Source of the DNA: an uncultured marine group I thaumarchaeote | GTDB taxonomy: Archaea > Thermoproteota > Nitrososphaeria > Nitrososphaerales > Nitrosopumilaceae | Length of the DNA stretch: 64,000 nucleotides | Assembly: GCA_902590655.1 (NCBI GenBank) | Contig: CACIXQ010000002.1 | Span: 1-64,000, forward strand | Direction of reading: 5' to 3' | Part shown: piece by piece, positions 51,463 to 60,815 of the stretch | How the letters are laid out: each line of letters opens with the position of its first letter | Position numbering within the stretch: the first letter of the stretch is position 1 | Notes under the pieces: generated by a model | Databases searched by the model: none | Told to the model about the DNA's origin: nothing | What the model saw: the letters and a program-made list of their open reading frames with translations, nothing else | Position numbers and translations under genes: made by a program

Positions 51463-52344
51463 ATGATAATTATGCAACAAAATATTACAGAACTTCAGAA
51501 AAATCAATTTTTTGACGATGGATATATAATTCTAAAAGACTTTTTTTCACATGAGGATCTTCAAAAAATAGAAACTGCGTTTATTCGTATGTATGCAATT
51601 CAGGCATCAAAAATTTTAGAATATAGAAAAAAACTGCATAAAGGAATAAATTTTTTAGAATATTCAACTGTAGACGATTTAATCAAAATCCTTGAATTAT
51701 TAGAAGAAAAAGACAAGGAAGCACTATATCAGGTACAAAAGATCCTTTCACAATCATATTTTGTCAAGGAATTCTCTTTGAATCAAAAATTGATCAACAT
51801 TGCTTCACAATTATTGAATTGCCCAAAGGAAATTGTTTTGTTTGATGATTTAGGGCTGTTAATTAATAGACCCAACACCAAGCGTCTATTATACAAATGG
51901 CATACGGAAGTCAGTTTTTATCCAAAACGACAGAATTTCTTGAATGCATACTTGCCTATGTTCTTTGATAAAAATTTGGAAAACGGCCATATGATTATGG
52001 GAAAGGGGTCTCACAAATTAACTGATGTACCATTTATTGAATACCAGGGATATGATGTAGATTCTATTGGTAAAAAAAATTACTTTGTACAATATGAAGT
52101 GCCTTCTTCTATTGCAGAAAAATTTGAGAAAATTCCTGCAATAACGAAAAGAGGAGATTTGGTCTTATTTGAAAGAAATCTGATACATACATCAACACCA
52201 AATACTACAAACCAATACTCTTTTGCAAGTGTTTGTAGAATCTGGGAGCCTACACAGGATCTAACTTTATCAGGTGAATTTAGAGTTAAACCATATAATA
52301 ATGATTTTGGAAGACCTGGAATAGATAAAATTCCAAAGAGCTAA
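51463..52344 (+). CDS. Phytanoyl-CoA dioxygenase-like Fe(II)/2-oxoglutarate oxygenase
   Basis: This 293-residue oxygenase of the PhyH family has iron ligands that can be read as His and Glu in YKWHTEVSFYP and the distal His in ERNLIHTSTPNTTN. The opening FFDDGYIILKDFFSHEDLQKI is typical. The usual HxD is HxE here. The ATG follows the amidotransferase stop with no gap, so the two are one transcript. Hydroxylation of a sugar, an acyl chain or a phosphonate are all possible substrates; none can be proven from sequence. Confidence 0.85.
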   Translation: MIIMQQNITELQKNQFFDDGYIILKDFFSHEDLQKIETAFIRMYAIQASKILEYRKKLHKGINFLEYSTVDDLIKILELLEEKDKEALYQVQKILSQSYFVKEFSLNQKLINIASQLLNCPKEIVLFDDLGLLINRPNTKRLLYKWHTEVSFYPKRQNFLNAYLPMFFDKNLENGHMIMGKGSHKLTDVPFIEYQGYDVDSIGKKNYFVQYEVPSSIAEKFEKIPAITKRGDLVLFERNLIHTSTPNTTNQYSFASVCRIWEPTQDLTLSGEFRVKPYNNDFGRPGIDKIPKS

Positions 52345-52380
52345 CTTTCAAATTGTAAATTAGAACATATTTAGAGAAAA

Positions 52381-54252
52381 TTATTCTTTTGTTATAAACG
52401 ACCAGGTTTTATTGCATGCACTTCCAAGGTTTGTAATATAATTTGTAATAAATTTTTGATAATTTTGGATAGATTTTTTTCTAAATTTATCATCATTAAA
52501 TAATTTTTTTAAAGTATTTTCAAGTTCCTCTATCAATGTTATTTCAACAGATTCAGAAGTTAAGACTTCAGGTCTTCCTAATAATGAATCGTAATTGATA
52601 GTTTCAACAAAAATTACAGGTTTATGATGTAGCTGGGCCTCAATAATTGAAGTTGTTAATTCAAGAACTATTAAAGCACTGCAAGATGGTATTAAGGTTC
52701 CAATATTACCACTGGTTATAACAGTTATTTGAGAATCAATTTTATTAACAATATCTTTAACGTTTAATGCATCTGGCGATGGATGTAATTTGATGATAAG
52801 TTTTTTTCCTGTCTGATTAACAATTTCACAGATTTTTTTTATTGTATCAACATATTCCTCTATATTTTTTGTAGATAATCCATGAATGAATTCTGGTTCT
52901 GGACCTGTTATAGCAAATAAAATATAATCATTGTTGCTAGAATTTTTAAATTGCAAATTATCAAAACGAATACAACCTAGCGCTTCAATTTTTTCTTCGG
53001 GAATTTCACCATAAGTAATTGCATTTTGTTTTGTAGATTCTCCCCAAACAAGGAATTTATCAGAATTGGAAGGAAAAACTCCTTGTGAATCGATCACTAA
53101 CCCCTTCTGTGCAGTTTCATAATAACATCCATGTTGGAGAAGAAATATTGGAATGCTAGATTTCCTTGCAAAATGTCCTATAATTTGCTCAGTAAACCCA
53201 ATTTCAGAAAGTAATAAGATTTTATTAAATTCATATTCTTGAAACATGTTTTTTACTAACTCAATTTCAGATAGTAAATTATCCAATCTATTTTCAAGTA
53301 ATTCTAGAAAATATGGTTTTATTACAGCCCAGATTGAAATTTTATCAATTGAAAAAAATGAATTCAAAAATGTTTCCTCTGACCATAATGATTTAATATT
53401 GTTTTTAATTTCTAATTTTTGATTTGTATCACTAAAAAATTTTTTGTTTTTTAATGAAAAATGTGTAATAATTTTAGAATTAGTTTTTTTGAAGAGTGAA
53501 AAAGTCTTTAGATTAAAAACTGGTGGTCTTCTTCTTCCAAAAAATATTTTTTCTGTATGTGCTTTTTTTGATTCCAAAATAAAATCACTAAATTTTATGG
53601 GATCAAATTCAACAAATAATGTTGAATGTTGTTTGTTGGTGGTTTTTTTATTTACATTAAAATTTACATGTAAAAATAGATCTAATACCTGTTTAATTTT
53701 TTGATAAAATGAATGTGGAATAACAATGATAGAGTGTTTATGACCAATTTTTATATTTAATCTGACTTTATCATGGGCAAACTTTAATGGTATTTCATCA
53801 GCTGAATTAATTTTATTGGCTTGCTTTGTTAGAATAGAAATAAGTTTGTACAATTCATACGAAGAGGTAAAAAAATGATCGGGATAAGTATTATAGATAT
53901 TTAAAATTTCATGGAATTTTTTGAAGATCGGTATGAGAAATGAATGAGTTTCATCGTGTACTAATTTACCTAGATTAATTCCTTCATAAGTGAGATATTT
54001 TTTAGCTAATGTCTCATTATACCATTTAACTTTTTCATAAACTTGCTTTTGTATATAATCAAAATTATTTCCTTTAAGAAAATTTTCTGATATTTCATGT
54101 GTAATTCCTTCTTTTTTTAAAATACTGTGTGATTCGTAGTCAAACGAAATAATTTTAACACTAGGATTTTTAATTAGAAATTCTTTAACTGTCTCAATTT
54201 TTATTGAAACATCTACACAAATTATTTGTTTGGTTTTTTCCATTTTTTCCAA
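52381..54252 (-). CDS. Large putative surface-polysaccharide glycosyltransferase (GT-B like)
   Basis: This 623-residue protein has a diverse N-terminal half with no clear domain. From about residue 340 a GT-B-like part reads ILLSEIGFTEQIIGHFARK, then IFLLQHGCYYET, LIIKLHPSPDALNVKD and ALIVLELTTSIIEAQLHHKPVIFV, as in CDP-glycerol/KpsS-type transferases. The first 40 or so residues (IICVDVSIKIETVKEF) have a strand-like start. ATG at 54252 overlaps the cupin gene by 31 bases; ATG at 54243 is also possible. No membrane segment. Confidence 0.7.
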   Translation of the reverse strand: MEKMEKTKQIICVDVSIKIETVKEFLIKNPSVKIISFDYESHSILKKEGITHEISENFLKGNNFDYIQKQVYEKVKWYNETLAKKYLTYEGINLGKLVHDETHSFLIPIFKKFHEILNIYNTYPDHFFTSSYELYKLISILTKQANKINSADEIPLKFAHDKVRLNIKIGHKHSIIVIPHSFYQKIKQVLDLFLHVNFNVNKKTTNKQHSTLFVEFDPIKFSDFILESKKAHTEKIFFGRRRPPVFNLKTFSLFKKTNSKIITHFSLKNKKFFSDTNQKLEIKNNIKSLWSEETFLNSFFSIDKISIWAVIKPYFLELLENRLDNLLSEIELVKNMFQEYEFNKILLLSEIGFTEQIIGHFARKSSIPIFLLQHGCYYETAQKGLVIDSQGVFPSNSDKFLVWGESTKQNAITYGEIPEEKIEALGCIRFDNLQFKNSSNNDYILFAITGPEPEFIHGLSTKNIEEYVDTIKKICEIVNQTGKKLIIKLHPSPDALNVKDIVNKIDSQITVITSGNIGTLIPSCSALIVLELTTSIIEAQLHHKPVIFVETINYDSLLGRPEVLTSESVEITLIEELENTLKKLFNDDKFRKKSIQNYQKFITNYITNLGSACNKTWSFITKE

Positions 54253-54680
54253 TCATAATCATCAAATGTTGTATTTTCCATTTCATTATCATTTGGTTTC
54301 CATGCTAAATCCGCTAATGCAAGAATTTTTGATGTATCATTTGATATATTCACATGTGCTGAAGCAACATTTTTTGGAACATGAACTAGAACTGGATTTG
54401 TTTCACTTGATTCAATTTCGATATAATCATTTTTTTCATTCTTAACTACAAAAATCACTTTTCCATGTATACATGTAAAATAGCTATTCCTTTTTGTATG
54501 TATATGCGGTCCTTTAATTTCACCAGATTCTACAGAACTGACATAAACCATTTTTGGTTCATTTTTTAAAATTTTATCCCAATCCCTCCAAATTACAGTT
54601 AGTGAACCATTAACATGACCATCATCTGTATCCTTAGTGGGATGCTTTTCAAGTGTAGTTATAATATCATGCTGATTCAA
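54222..54680 (-). CDS. RmlC/WxcM-like cupin sugar isomerase or epimerase
   Basis: This 152-residue single-cupin protein has GPHIHTKRNSYFTCIHGKVIFVVKN, DLAWKPNDNEMENTTFDDYDW, an arrangement seen in RmlC-type 3,5-epimerases and in the FdtA/WxcM 3,4-ketoisomerases. It probably acts on the dTDP-4-keto sugar made by RmlB next door. The active-site His-Tyr pair of RmlC is not clearly conserved, which favours an FdtA-like role, but this is uncertain. The start is an ATG at 54680; the gene end overlaps the next one. Confidence 0.75.
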   Translation of the reverse strand: MNQHDIITTLEKHPTKDTDDGHVNGSLTVIWRDWDKILKNEPKMVYVSSVESGEIKGPHIHTKRNSYFTCIHGKVIFVVKNEKNDYIEIESSETNPVLVHVPKNVASAHVNISNDTSKILALADLAWKPNDNEMENTTFDDYDWKKWKKPNK

Positions 54681-54788
54681 TAATCTAAATCAGTTATTTT
54701 AACTCAATAAAAGTTTGGATTTAAAGATCAGCAAGGATACAGATGATTACATCTAAATATTTTATTAGGCTAATAGAGTGGTCATAGT

Positions 54789-55775
54789 ATGAAAATACTT
54801 GTTACTGGAGGACTAGGATTTATTGGTAGTAATTTTATTTTAAAATTATTAAAAGAATCTAATGAGTTTGAAGTAATTAATGTGGATGCAGAATTATATG
54901 GTGCAGACAGAAGAAATCTATCTGAAATTCAGAATCATGAAAAATATCAATTTGTAAAAGGAAATATAACAAATAAGCGATTTATGGAAGAAATTATTGA
55001 TAAATGTGATTTGGTTGTAAATTTTGCAGCAGAATCTTTTGTTGATCGTAGTATTAGCGATGCAAATCCATTCTTAGTATCTAATATTAGAGGGGCATTT
55101 ACTATTCTAGATATAATAACTAAGCAAAAAAAACGAATGATACAAATTTCTACTGATGAAGTATTCGGAAGTTTGTCATCTAGTACAGCAACTGAAGAAT
55201 CAAAGCTCAATCCATCTAGCCCCTATGCTGCAACTAAAGCAGCAGCTGAACTTCTAATATCTTCGTATTGTATTACATATGGTTCTGATGTAATAATTAC
55301 TAGATGTACTAATAATTATGGTCCAAGGCAATTTCCAGAAAAATTGATTCCAAAAACAATTATTTTAGCAAATCAAAATCAAAAAATTCCAATTTATGGA
55401 AAAGGTCAAAACATTAGAGATTGGATTCACGTAGATGATCATTGTAATGGAATCATGTCGTTACTTTTAGATGGTAAATCTGGTCAATCATATAATATTT
55501 CTGCAAATAATGAGATAGATAATCTTACAATTGTAAAAAAGATATTAGATATTATGGGAAAATCTGAAGATTTGATTGAATATGTAGAAGATAGACCTGG
55601 CCATGATTTTAGATATAGTATGAATTCAAGCAAAATTTACAAAGAAATGAGTTGGAAACCAAAAATTGGTTTTGAAGAAGGTATTAAAAAAACTGTTGAA
55701 TGGTATCTAAACCATGAAGAAATCTGGAAAGAATTATCGCCGAAAATATTAGATCCAACGCCTTGGAAAAATTAG
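54789..55775 (+). CDS. rmlB: dTDP-glucose 4,6-dehydratase
   Basis: This 328-residue extended SDR makes dTDP-4-keto-6-deoxyglucose. MKILVTGGLGFIGSNF, NFAAESFVDRSIS, QISTDEVFGSL, SSPYAATKAAAELL (Tyr-x3-Lys), RCTNNYGPRQFPEKL and GKGQNIRDWIHVDDHCNGI are all typical. It starts the pair rmlB-rmlA; a TATA-like atattttatta is about 27 bases before the ATG. RmlD is not seen nearby. Confidence 0.95.
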   Translation: MKILVTGGLGFIGSNFILKLLKESNEFEVINVDAELYGADRRNLSEIQNHEKYQFVKGNITNKRFMEEIIDKCDLVVNFAAESFVDRSISDANPFLVSNIRGAFTILDIITKQKKRMIQISTDEVFGSLSSSTATEESKLNPSSPYAATKAAAELLISSYCITYGSDVIITRCTNNYGPRQFPEKLIPKTIILANQNQKIPIYGKGQNIRDWIHVDDHCNGIMSLLLDGKSGQSYNISANNEIDNLTIVKKILDIMGKSEDLIEYVEDRPGHDFRYSMNSSKIYKEMSWKPKIGFEEGIKKTVEWYLNHEEIWKELSPKILDPTPWKN

Positions 55776-55805
55776 ATTTAATTTTATGTGATGTATGTAA
55801 TTAAA

Positions 55806-56837
55806 ATGAAAGGTATTATTCTTCACGGTGGACATGGAACTAGATTAAGACCATTGACCCATACTGGTCCAAAACAACTTTTACCAATAGCGAACAAACC
55901 AATGTCACAATATTGTATAGAATCAATTAAGGGGGCTGGTATTACAGAAATTGCTATTATAATAGGTGGCTTGGGTGCGAACAAAGTCAGGGATTATTAT
56001 GGAAATGGAGAAAATTTTGGTGTAAATCTTACATATATCGAACAAGATGAACCCAGAGGAATTGCACATGCGATTAGACTGTGCAAGGAATTTATCAATA
56101 ATGAAAAATTTCTTGTTTTTCTAGGTGATAATATTATACAAAGACCCATTACTGATTTTATAGATAATTTTACTAAATCAGGTTATGATGCCACAGTTTT
56201 GCTATGTGAAGTAGACAATCCAAGTAGATTTGGAATTGCAGATATTGAAAATAAAAAAATTGCAAAAATCACAGAAAAGCCAAAAAAACCGACATCAAAT
56301 CTAGCAGTAACTGGCATATACTTGTTAACTCCATTAATTTTTGAAATCATAGATAATTTGAAACCATCTTGGCGAAATGAACTAGAGATAACAGATGCAT
56401 TAGATAATTTACTGAAACAGAATGACAATATCGGCTACGAAATAATAACAGACTACTGGAAAGATACTGGTACTCCAGAGGATATTTTAAATGCAAATAG
56501 ACAAGTGTTAGAACATATTTGCACAAGACCAAGCACGGTTATTATTGATGAATCAAGTAAAGATTGGATTGGTTTGAAAGGTCATTGCATAATTGGGAAA
56601 AATTGTAAAATTGACAAATCTGCTACGATTGGTCCTCATGTGAGCATAGGGGATAATACAATAATATCATCTGATGTTGTTATAGAAAATTCCATAATAA
56701 TGTCCGGTTGTAAAATAGACGGAGGTTTAAACATCAAAGACAGCATCATTTCAGCAAACTGCCACCTACATGGTAATAATAAAGATAAAACTAAGAAAAT
56801 TTTCTTGCTTGGAGAAGGGACAAAAATATCACTTTAG
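55806..56837 (+). CDS. rmlA: Glucose-1-phosphate thymidylyltransferase (long form)
   Basis: This 343-residue enzyme makes dTDP-glucose. The nucleotide loop KGIILHGGHGTRLRPLTHTGPKQLLPI, then FLGDNIIQRPI, EVDNPSRFGIADIE, TGIYLLTP and ITDYWKDTGTPEDIL are standard. It carries an extra C-terminal left-handed beta-helix (about 270-320: IIGKNCKIDKSATIGPHVSIGDNTIISSD), as in the long archaeal RmlA form. ATG at 55806 is chosen; a GTG at 55788 is in frame. Confidence 0.93.
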   Translation: MKGIILHGGHGTRLRPLTHTGPKQLLPIANKPMSQYCIESIKGAGITEIAIIIGGLGANKVRDYYGNGENFGVNLTYIEQDEPRGIAHAIRLCKEFINNEKFLVFLGDNIIQRPITDFIDNFTKSGYDATVLLCEVDNPSRFGIADIENKKIAKITEKPKKPTSNLAVTGIYLLTPLIFEIIDNLKPSWRNELEITDALDNLLKQNDNIGYEIITDYWKDTGTPEDILNANRQVLEHICTRPSTVIIDESSKDWIGLKGHCIIGKNCKIDKSATIGPHVSIGDNTIISSDVVIENSIIMSGCKIDGGLNIKDSIISANCHLHGNNKDKTKKIFLLGEGTKISL

Positions 56838-56895
56838 TGTTACAAATTCATTCGTAATATTAAATACAGAATAATTTTCAGTTTATTCAATAATT

Positions 56896-57948
56896 ATGGA
56901 AAATAATTCTCAGCCTCTTGTTAGTATCATAATTCTAAATTATAATGCTGGTCAATTGTTACTAGATTGTGTAAATTCTATTAAAAAATCAAATTATAGT
57001 AATTTCGAAATCATAATAGTAGATAATATATCGAATGATCAAAGTCATAGAAAATGTAAATCAAAATTTCCAGAAGTTAAATTAATTGAAAATAAAGAAA
57101 ATCTGGGATACTGTGAGGGAAATAATGTAGGAATAAGGAATGCCGCTGGAAAATTTATAGTTATAATGAATCCAGATACTGAAGTATCACCATCATGGTT
57201 GCACGAACTCATAATTGCATATGAAAAACAAGGTGAAGGAATTTTTCAACCAAAAATTCTCTCATTAAATGAGAAAAACATACTACAAAGTACAGGAAAT
57301 ATGATTCACATATTTGGTTTTGGGTTTTCACGAGACTTGGGAATTATTGATTCCAATGAGCATGATTCTATTGAACAAATTGGATACGCTGCAGGAACTT
57401 GTTTTTTTACATCTGCTGAAGTTTTTAAGAAAGTTGGATTATTCGATCCATTTATTTTCTTATATCATGATGATTTAGATTTCTGTTGGAGAGCAGCGCA
57501 AATGGGTATAAAATCCTATTATGTTCCAGAAGCAAAAATTTTTCATGTTAAAAGTTATAATCTTAAGTGGAGTTCAAAGAAATTTTATTGGTTAGAACGA
57601 AATAGAAAATATTGTATTTTAACGCATTATTCGAAAACTACATATTCAAAAATGAGATCACAATTATTCCTTTCCGAAATTATAATTTGGCTCACATATT
57701 TCGCTAAAGGTTTTTTGCTTGCAAAAATTAAGGCTGATTTAGATATTTCACAAAATAAGAATAAAATAAAGAAAAGATATGTAGAATTGGAGAATAAGAA
57801 ACTAATTGAAGATACTAAATTGATAGAAACTTTTCCTAATTCAGTTTTTATTTCCGAATATATTTCACGGAATTGGTCGAGTGTAATTTTTAATAAACTA
57901 ATTTCAAAGTTAAGCATTGGGGCGAAAGGAAATATCTTAAAATCATAA
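56896..57948 (+). CDS. Family 2 glycosyltransferase (rhamnosyltransferase-like)
   Basis: This 350-residue GT2 enzyme has PLVSIIILNYNAGQLLLDCV, EIIIVDNISND, IENKENLGYCEGNNVGIR, FIVIMNPDTEVSPSWL (metal DxD equivalent), GTCFFTSAEVFKKVGLFDPF and YHDDLDFCWRAAQMG. It resembles the WbbL/rhamnosyltransferase group. The acceptor is unknown. The end overlaps the convergent holo-ACP synthase gene by six bases. Confidence 0.9.
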   Translation: MENNSQPLVSIIILNYNAGQLLLDCVNSIKKSNYSNFEIIIVDNISNDQSHRKCKSKFPEVKLIENKENLGYCEGNNVGIRNAAGKFIVIMNPDTEVSPSWLHELIIAYEKQGEGIFQPKILSLNEKNILQSTGNMIHIFGFGFSRDLGIIDSNEHDSIEQIGYAAGTCFFTSAEVFKKVGLFDPFIFLYHDDLDFCWRAAQMGIKSYYVPEAKIFHVKSYNLKWSSKKFYWLERNRKYCILTHYSKTTYSKMRSQLFLSEIIIWLTYFAKGFLLAKIKADLDISQNKNKIKKRYVELENKKLIEDTKLIETFPNSVFISEYISRNWSSVIFNKLISKLSIGAKGNILKS

Positions 57949-58293
57949 TAATTTTTTCGAAATTACTACACCTATAGCAACTCCCGCATCATGAGTCAAT
58001 GATGCTAGAAATTTGTATTTGTTTTTATGATTGCCGAAAATTACTACTTGTGGTTTTGAATCTGAATAGGTGATTTCTATATCAGAAAATGAGATATCTT
58101 CATTTATTGATTTTTTTACTGATTCTTTCAAAGCAAATTTGCCTGCAAAATGTTCATACGGATTTTTAAATTTAAGACAATAATCAATTTCATTTTGTTT
58201 AAAAAGTTTTTTATAGAAACTAGGCCTTGCATTATATTTTATTTTTTTAAATCTACATATTTCTACTATATCGACACCAATACCATCAGTCAT
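57943..58293 (-). CDS. acpS: Holo-ACP synthase (4'-phosphopantetheinyl transferase, AcpS type)
   Basis: This 116-residue protein has DGIGVDIVEI (with metal Asp8) and EHFAGKFALKESVKKSI (with Glu57 and Lys60), the two motifs of AcpS-type transferases. It attaches phosphopantetheine from CoA to the serine of an acyl carrier protein. Archaea normally do not need this, since their lipids are isoprenoid. The carrier protein gene is two positions upstream. Last gene of the FkbH-ACP-MaoC-AcpS operon. Confidence 0.92.
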   Translation of the reverse strand: MTDGIGVDIVEICRFKKIKYNARPSFYKKLFKQNEIDYCLKFKNPYEHFAGKFALKESVKKSINEDISFSDIEITYSDSKPQVVIFGNHKNKYKFLASLTHDAGVAIGVVISKKLL

Positions 58294-58311
58294 TTCAATA
58301 CTATTTGATCA

Positions 58312-58737
58312 TCAATCCCGAACAATAACTTTTGCAATTCCATCTACAAGACAATTCTCATTTTGATTAGAAATTACAGTTTTCAAAGTAAGCATTTTTG
58401 TTGAATTATGTTTTTCTGTCACTGTACCTGTAATTTTGATATCATCTCCTATGAAACATGGCGCTCTAAAATTCAGAGACTGTGAAAAATATAAAGAAAA
58501 TTTACCTGGTATGTACATTCCAATCAATCTTGAAAAGAATGATGCCAATAACATTCCATGACACACGCGTCCTTTGAATTGGGTTGTTTTAGCGTATTGT
58601 TCATCCATATGAAGAGGATTAAAATCACCAGAAATATTTGCAAAATTATCTAACATTTTTTCATCAATTTTTACAGAAAAATTCTTAGTATATCCTATAG
58701 GAATTTCATCGAAAGTGTGAATTTCAAAATCAGTCAT
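58312..58737 (-). CDS. MaoC-like dehydratase/enoyl hydratase
   Basis: This 141-residue hot-dog fold protein has ISGDFNPLHMDEQYAKTTQF with catalytic Asp-His, then GRVCHGMLLASFFSRL, LYFSQSLNFRAPCFIGDDIKITGTV. The family hydrates or dehydrates acyl thioesters. It overlaps ACP by eight bases and lies between ACP and AcpS, so its substrate is probably an ACP-bound acyl group. ATG start. Confidence 0.88.
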   Translation of the reverse strand: MTDFEIHTFDEIPIGYTKNFSVKIDEKMLDNFANISGDFNPLHMDEQYAKTTQFKGRVCHGMLLASFFSRLIGMYIPGKFSLYFSQSLNFRAPCFIGDDIKITGTVTEKHNSTKMLTLKTVISNQNENCLVDGIAKVIVRD

Positions 58738-58969
58738 TTAATTCAATTCCATGTTTTTTTAAATATTTTTTTATATCTGCAACATTTTTAGTTTCAACAA
58801 CTTCATCAATGGAAAATTCTGTTTTAAATTCAGTTTCTAATTCATCTAATAGAACATAAGAATTAAACGAATCCCAACTCTCAATTGTTTCTGGGCTAGA
58901 TTCATCATTGATTTCAGATATTGGTATATCCATTACCTTTGAAATTATACTGTAAACTCGTTTAGACAT
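58730..58969 (-). CDS. Acyl carrier protein
   Basis: This 79-residue ACP has the phosphopantetheine motif WDSFNSYVLLDELE (Ser34), with acidic helix II following and ISEINDESSPETIESWD before. Length and charge fit a discrete ACP for FkbH-type enzymes. The start overlaps the FkbH stop by one base and the end overlaps MaoC by eight. ACP genes are rare in archaea. Confidence 0.92.
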   Translation of the reverse strand: MSKRVYSIISKVMDIPISEINDESSPETIESWDSFNSYVLLDELETEFKTEFSIDEVVETKNVADIKKYLKKHGIELND

Positions 58970-60723
58970 TATTCATCTATTACTTCAATAAAATCTGGTG
59001 ATTTGAATTTGTTGTTTACATCAATAATCCAGCCATCTTCATTTTTTTGAAATCCACAATCTGGAAGGAAATCTTCAATTGGTTTATTTTTTTTAGTTGG
59101 AAGATAATTTGCTTTAATTGTAGTAACACCATTGTCTTTTGCTTTGGAAATTATGTGCTGCATGATGCATTTTTCTATCTGACGCCCCATAATCCTACAG
59201 CTTAATAGAAAAGTATCAAGATGCCACTCCTTTGGATTTCTCTTATTCAGAATGAAGACACTAGTTATCCCATTATCTCCAAATTTATCCTCAACTTGTG
59301 CATACCCTATCTCAATATTTTTATCCTCTACGAAATTTTTTATGTCCTCTTCCTGATACCTTTTTGTCGTAAGATTGAATTGATTTGTTTTCAATGTTAG
59401 TTGTGAAATTCTAGGGATTGAGAATTTATCTGCGTCTTTGATTATTACCTTTAATTTGAGATTCTTGAGAAATTCATCCAAATTAGTTACACTTCGTTCA
59501 AATTCTTGTCGGTTTTTTTGTTGTGCATACATCTGGCCACGTTTTGCATCTTCATCAGTAATTTTTAGCGAATTGAATTCTTTCATATTTTTGATAATTG
59601 TTGTATACTGAGATGGATCATTAGAAAGCTCTACTGTGAAAACATCCGGTAGACTAGATCTCATAAAATCTCTATTAACAGGATCATCATCAAAATACAC
59701 CAAGTAATCTAATCCAAAATTCAGCTCTTTTGCTATATCGATCATATTTGATACTTTATCATTCCAATTAATTTTCATGCAGGCAAAATGTTCTTTTCGA
59801 AGTATCATATCAGGATGATTTGTTATAACATCTAATGCGTCATCAGGATTATTTTTACTGTTTATTGCAAGTAGAATTCCTCTTTGGTTTAAAGAAAGCA
59901 AGTATTTTTGAAATTCTATAAATGAATTACCCTGTGGGTCAGCGCCAAGTTTGATTCCATCGTAACCATCTTCTCCAACAATTCCTCCCCATAACGTATT
60001 ATCAAGATCAAGAACTATGCATCTTTTAGTTAATCCCAACACGGCAAAAACATAACCAGTAAATTCATCAGCTAAATTTGAAATATAATCCAAAGAAATT
60101 TTTATGTCACCAAATAAGAATTGCTTAGTGTCAAAGATATTTTTCTCACCATATTGATTAACAAATGAATTAAAATCAAATATGTAAACAGAATCATTTT
60201 TCAAAAACTCGTTTGTTAGATTTTCATTCAATTTTTTGATCGAATTATGGAAGCCATCCACAACTTTTGTTTCAAATATTCCATAGGGAGAATAAGAAGG
60301 AATATTAAAATTTGTCACTATCAGTTTTGATTGAGTTTGATTAGTAAAAGAATGTATAAGATTTTTTAAATCTTCAAATTTCTCATCAAATATTTTCTTT
60401 CTTTCTGATGATGAAACTGAATATGGTTGATAAAACAACTTACCTAATATGCTACGTGTATCAAGTATCAGGAAAGTGATATCTGGTGAAAATTTGTATA
60501 ATTTACTACTTGAATCAAGAATTTCCTGGTTAAATTGATTATATCCTCCTACATAGGTTGTACAGTCTACTTTTTTTTCATATAATTTAACACGTAAAGA
60601 TTCTTCTAAACCATTAATAGTGAAACTACTAAGTACAGCTACTCTAATTTTATTATTAAAATTATTACTACCTAATTTTTTAGCTTTGTTTAAAAAATAA
60701 GATAATTTTTCGTTATTAGACAT
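58969..60723 (-). CDS. FkbH-like protein (acyl-ACP synthase, HAD-IIIC family)
   Basis: This 584-residue protein is of the FkbH family, known to load a three-carbon acid (from 1,3-bisphosphoglycerate) onto ACP in macrolide and polyketide pathways. The N-terminal SGNH-like region starts near VAVLSSFTINGLEESL; the HAD domain has IVLDLDNTLWGGIVGEDG (nucleophile Asp pair) and YFDDDPVNRDF; the C-terminal GNAT-like domain has LTLKTNQFNLTTKRYQEEDI and EDKFGDNGITSVFIL. Cys/Asp chemistry is not proven here. First gene of the operon FkbH-ACP-MaoC-AcpS. Confidence 0.92.
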   Translation of the reverse strand: MSNNEKLSYFLNKAKKLGSNNFNNKIRVAVLSSFTINGLEESLRVKLYEKKVDCTTYVGGYNQFNQEILDSSSKLYKFSPDITFLILDTRSILGKLFYQPYSVSSSERKKIFDEKFEDLKNLIHSFTNQTQSKLIVTNFNIPSYSPYGIFETKVVDGFHNSIKKLNENLTNEFLKNDSVYIFDFNSFVNQYGEKNIFDTKQFLFGDIKISLDYISNLADEFTGYVFAVLGLTKRCIVLDLDNTLWGGIVGEDGYDGIKLGADPQGNSFIEFQKYLLSLNQRGILLAINSKNNPDDALDVITNHPDMILRKEHFACMKINWNDKVSNMIDIAKELNFGLDYLVYFDDDPVNRDFMRSSLPDVFTVELSNDPSQYTTIIKNMKEFNSLKITDEDAKRGQMYAQQKNRQEFERSVTNLDEFLKNLKLKVIIKDADKFSIPRISQLTLKTNQFNLTTKRYQEEDIKNFVEDKNIEIGYAQVEDKFGDNGITSVFILNKRNPKEWHLDTFLLSCRIMGRQIEKCIMQHIISKAKDNGVTTIKANYLPTKKNKPIEDFLPDCGFQKNEDGWIIDVNNKFKSPDFIEVIDE

Positions 60724-60815
60724 ATGTTGTCTAAAATAATGATTAGTTTTAACCTTAAAGTAGTTTTTATCAGTTAAGTTTAGATTCTAAAGTAACGCCA
60801 CTTTATTGTCGCATA

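Noticed and set aside
51463-52344. Could the PhyH oxygenase be the methylphosphonate synthase?
   Set aside because: It has PhyH-type HxE...H motifs rather than the cupin fold of MpnS, and it lies about 16 kb from the phosphonate genes.
57943-60723. A bacterial-type fatty acid synthase
   Set aside because: No ketosynthase, ketoreductase or malonyl transferase is present; the FkbH gene points to a short loading pathway.
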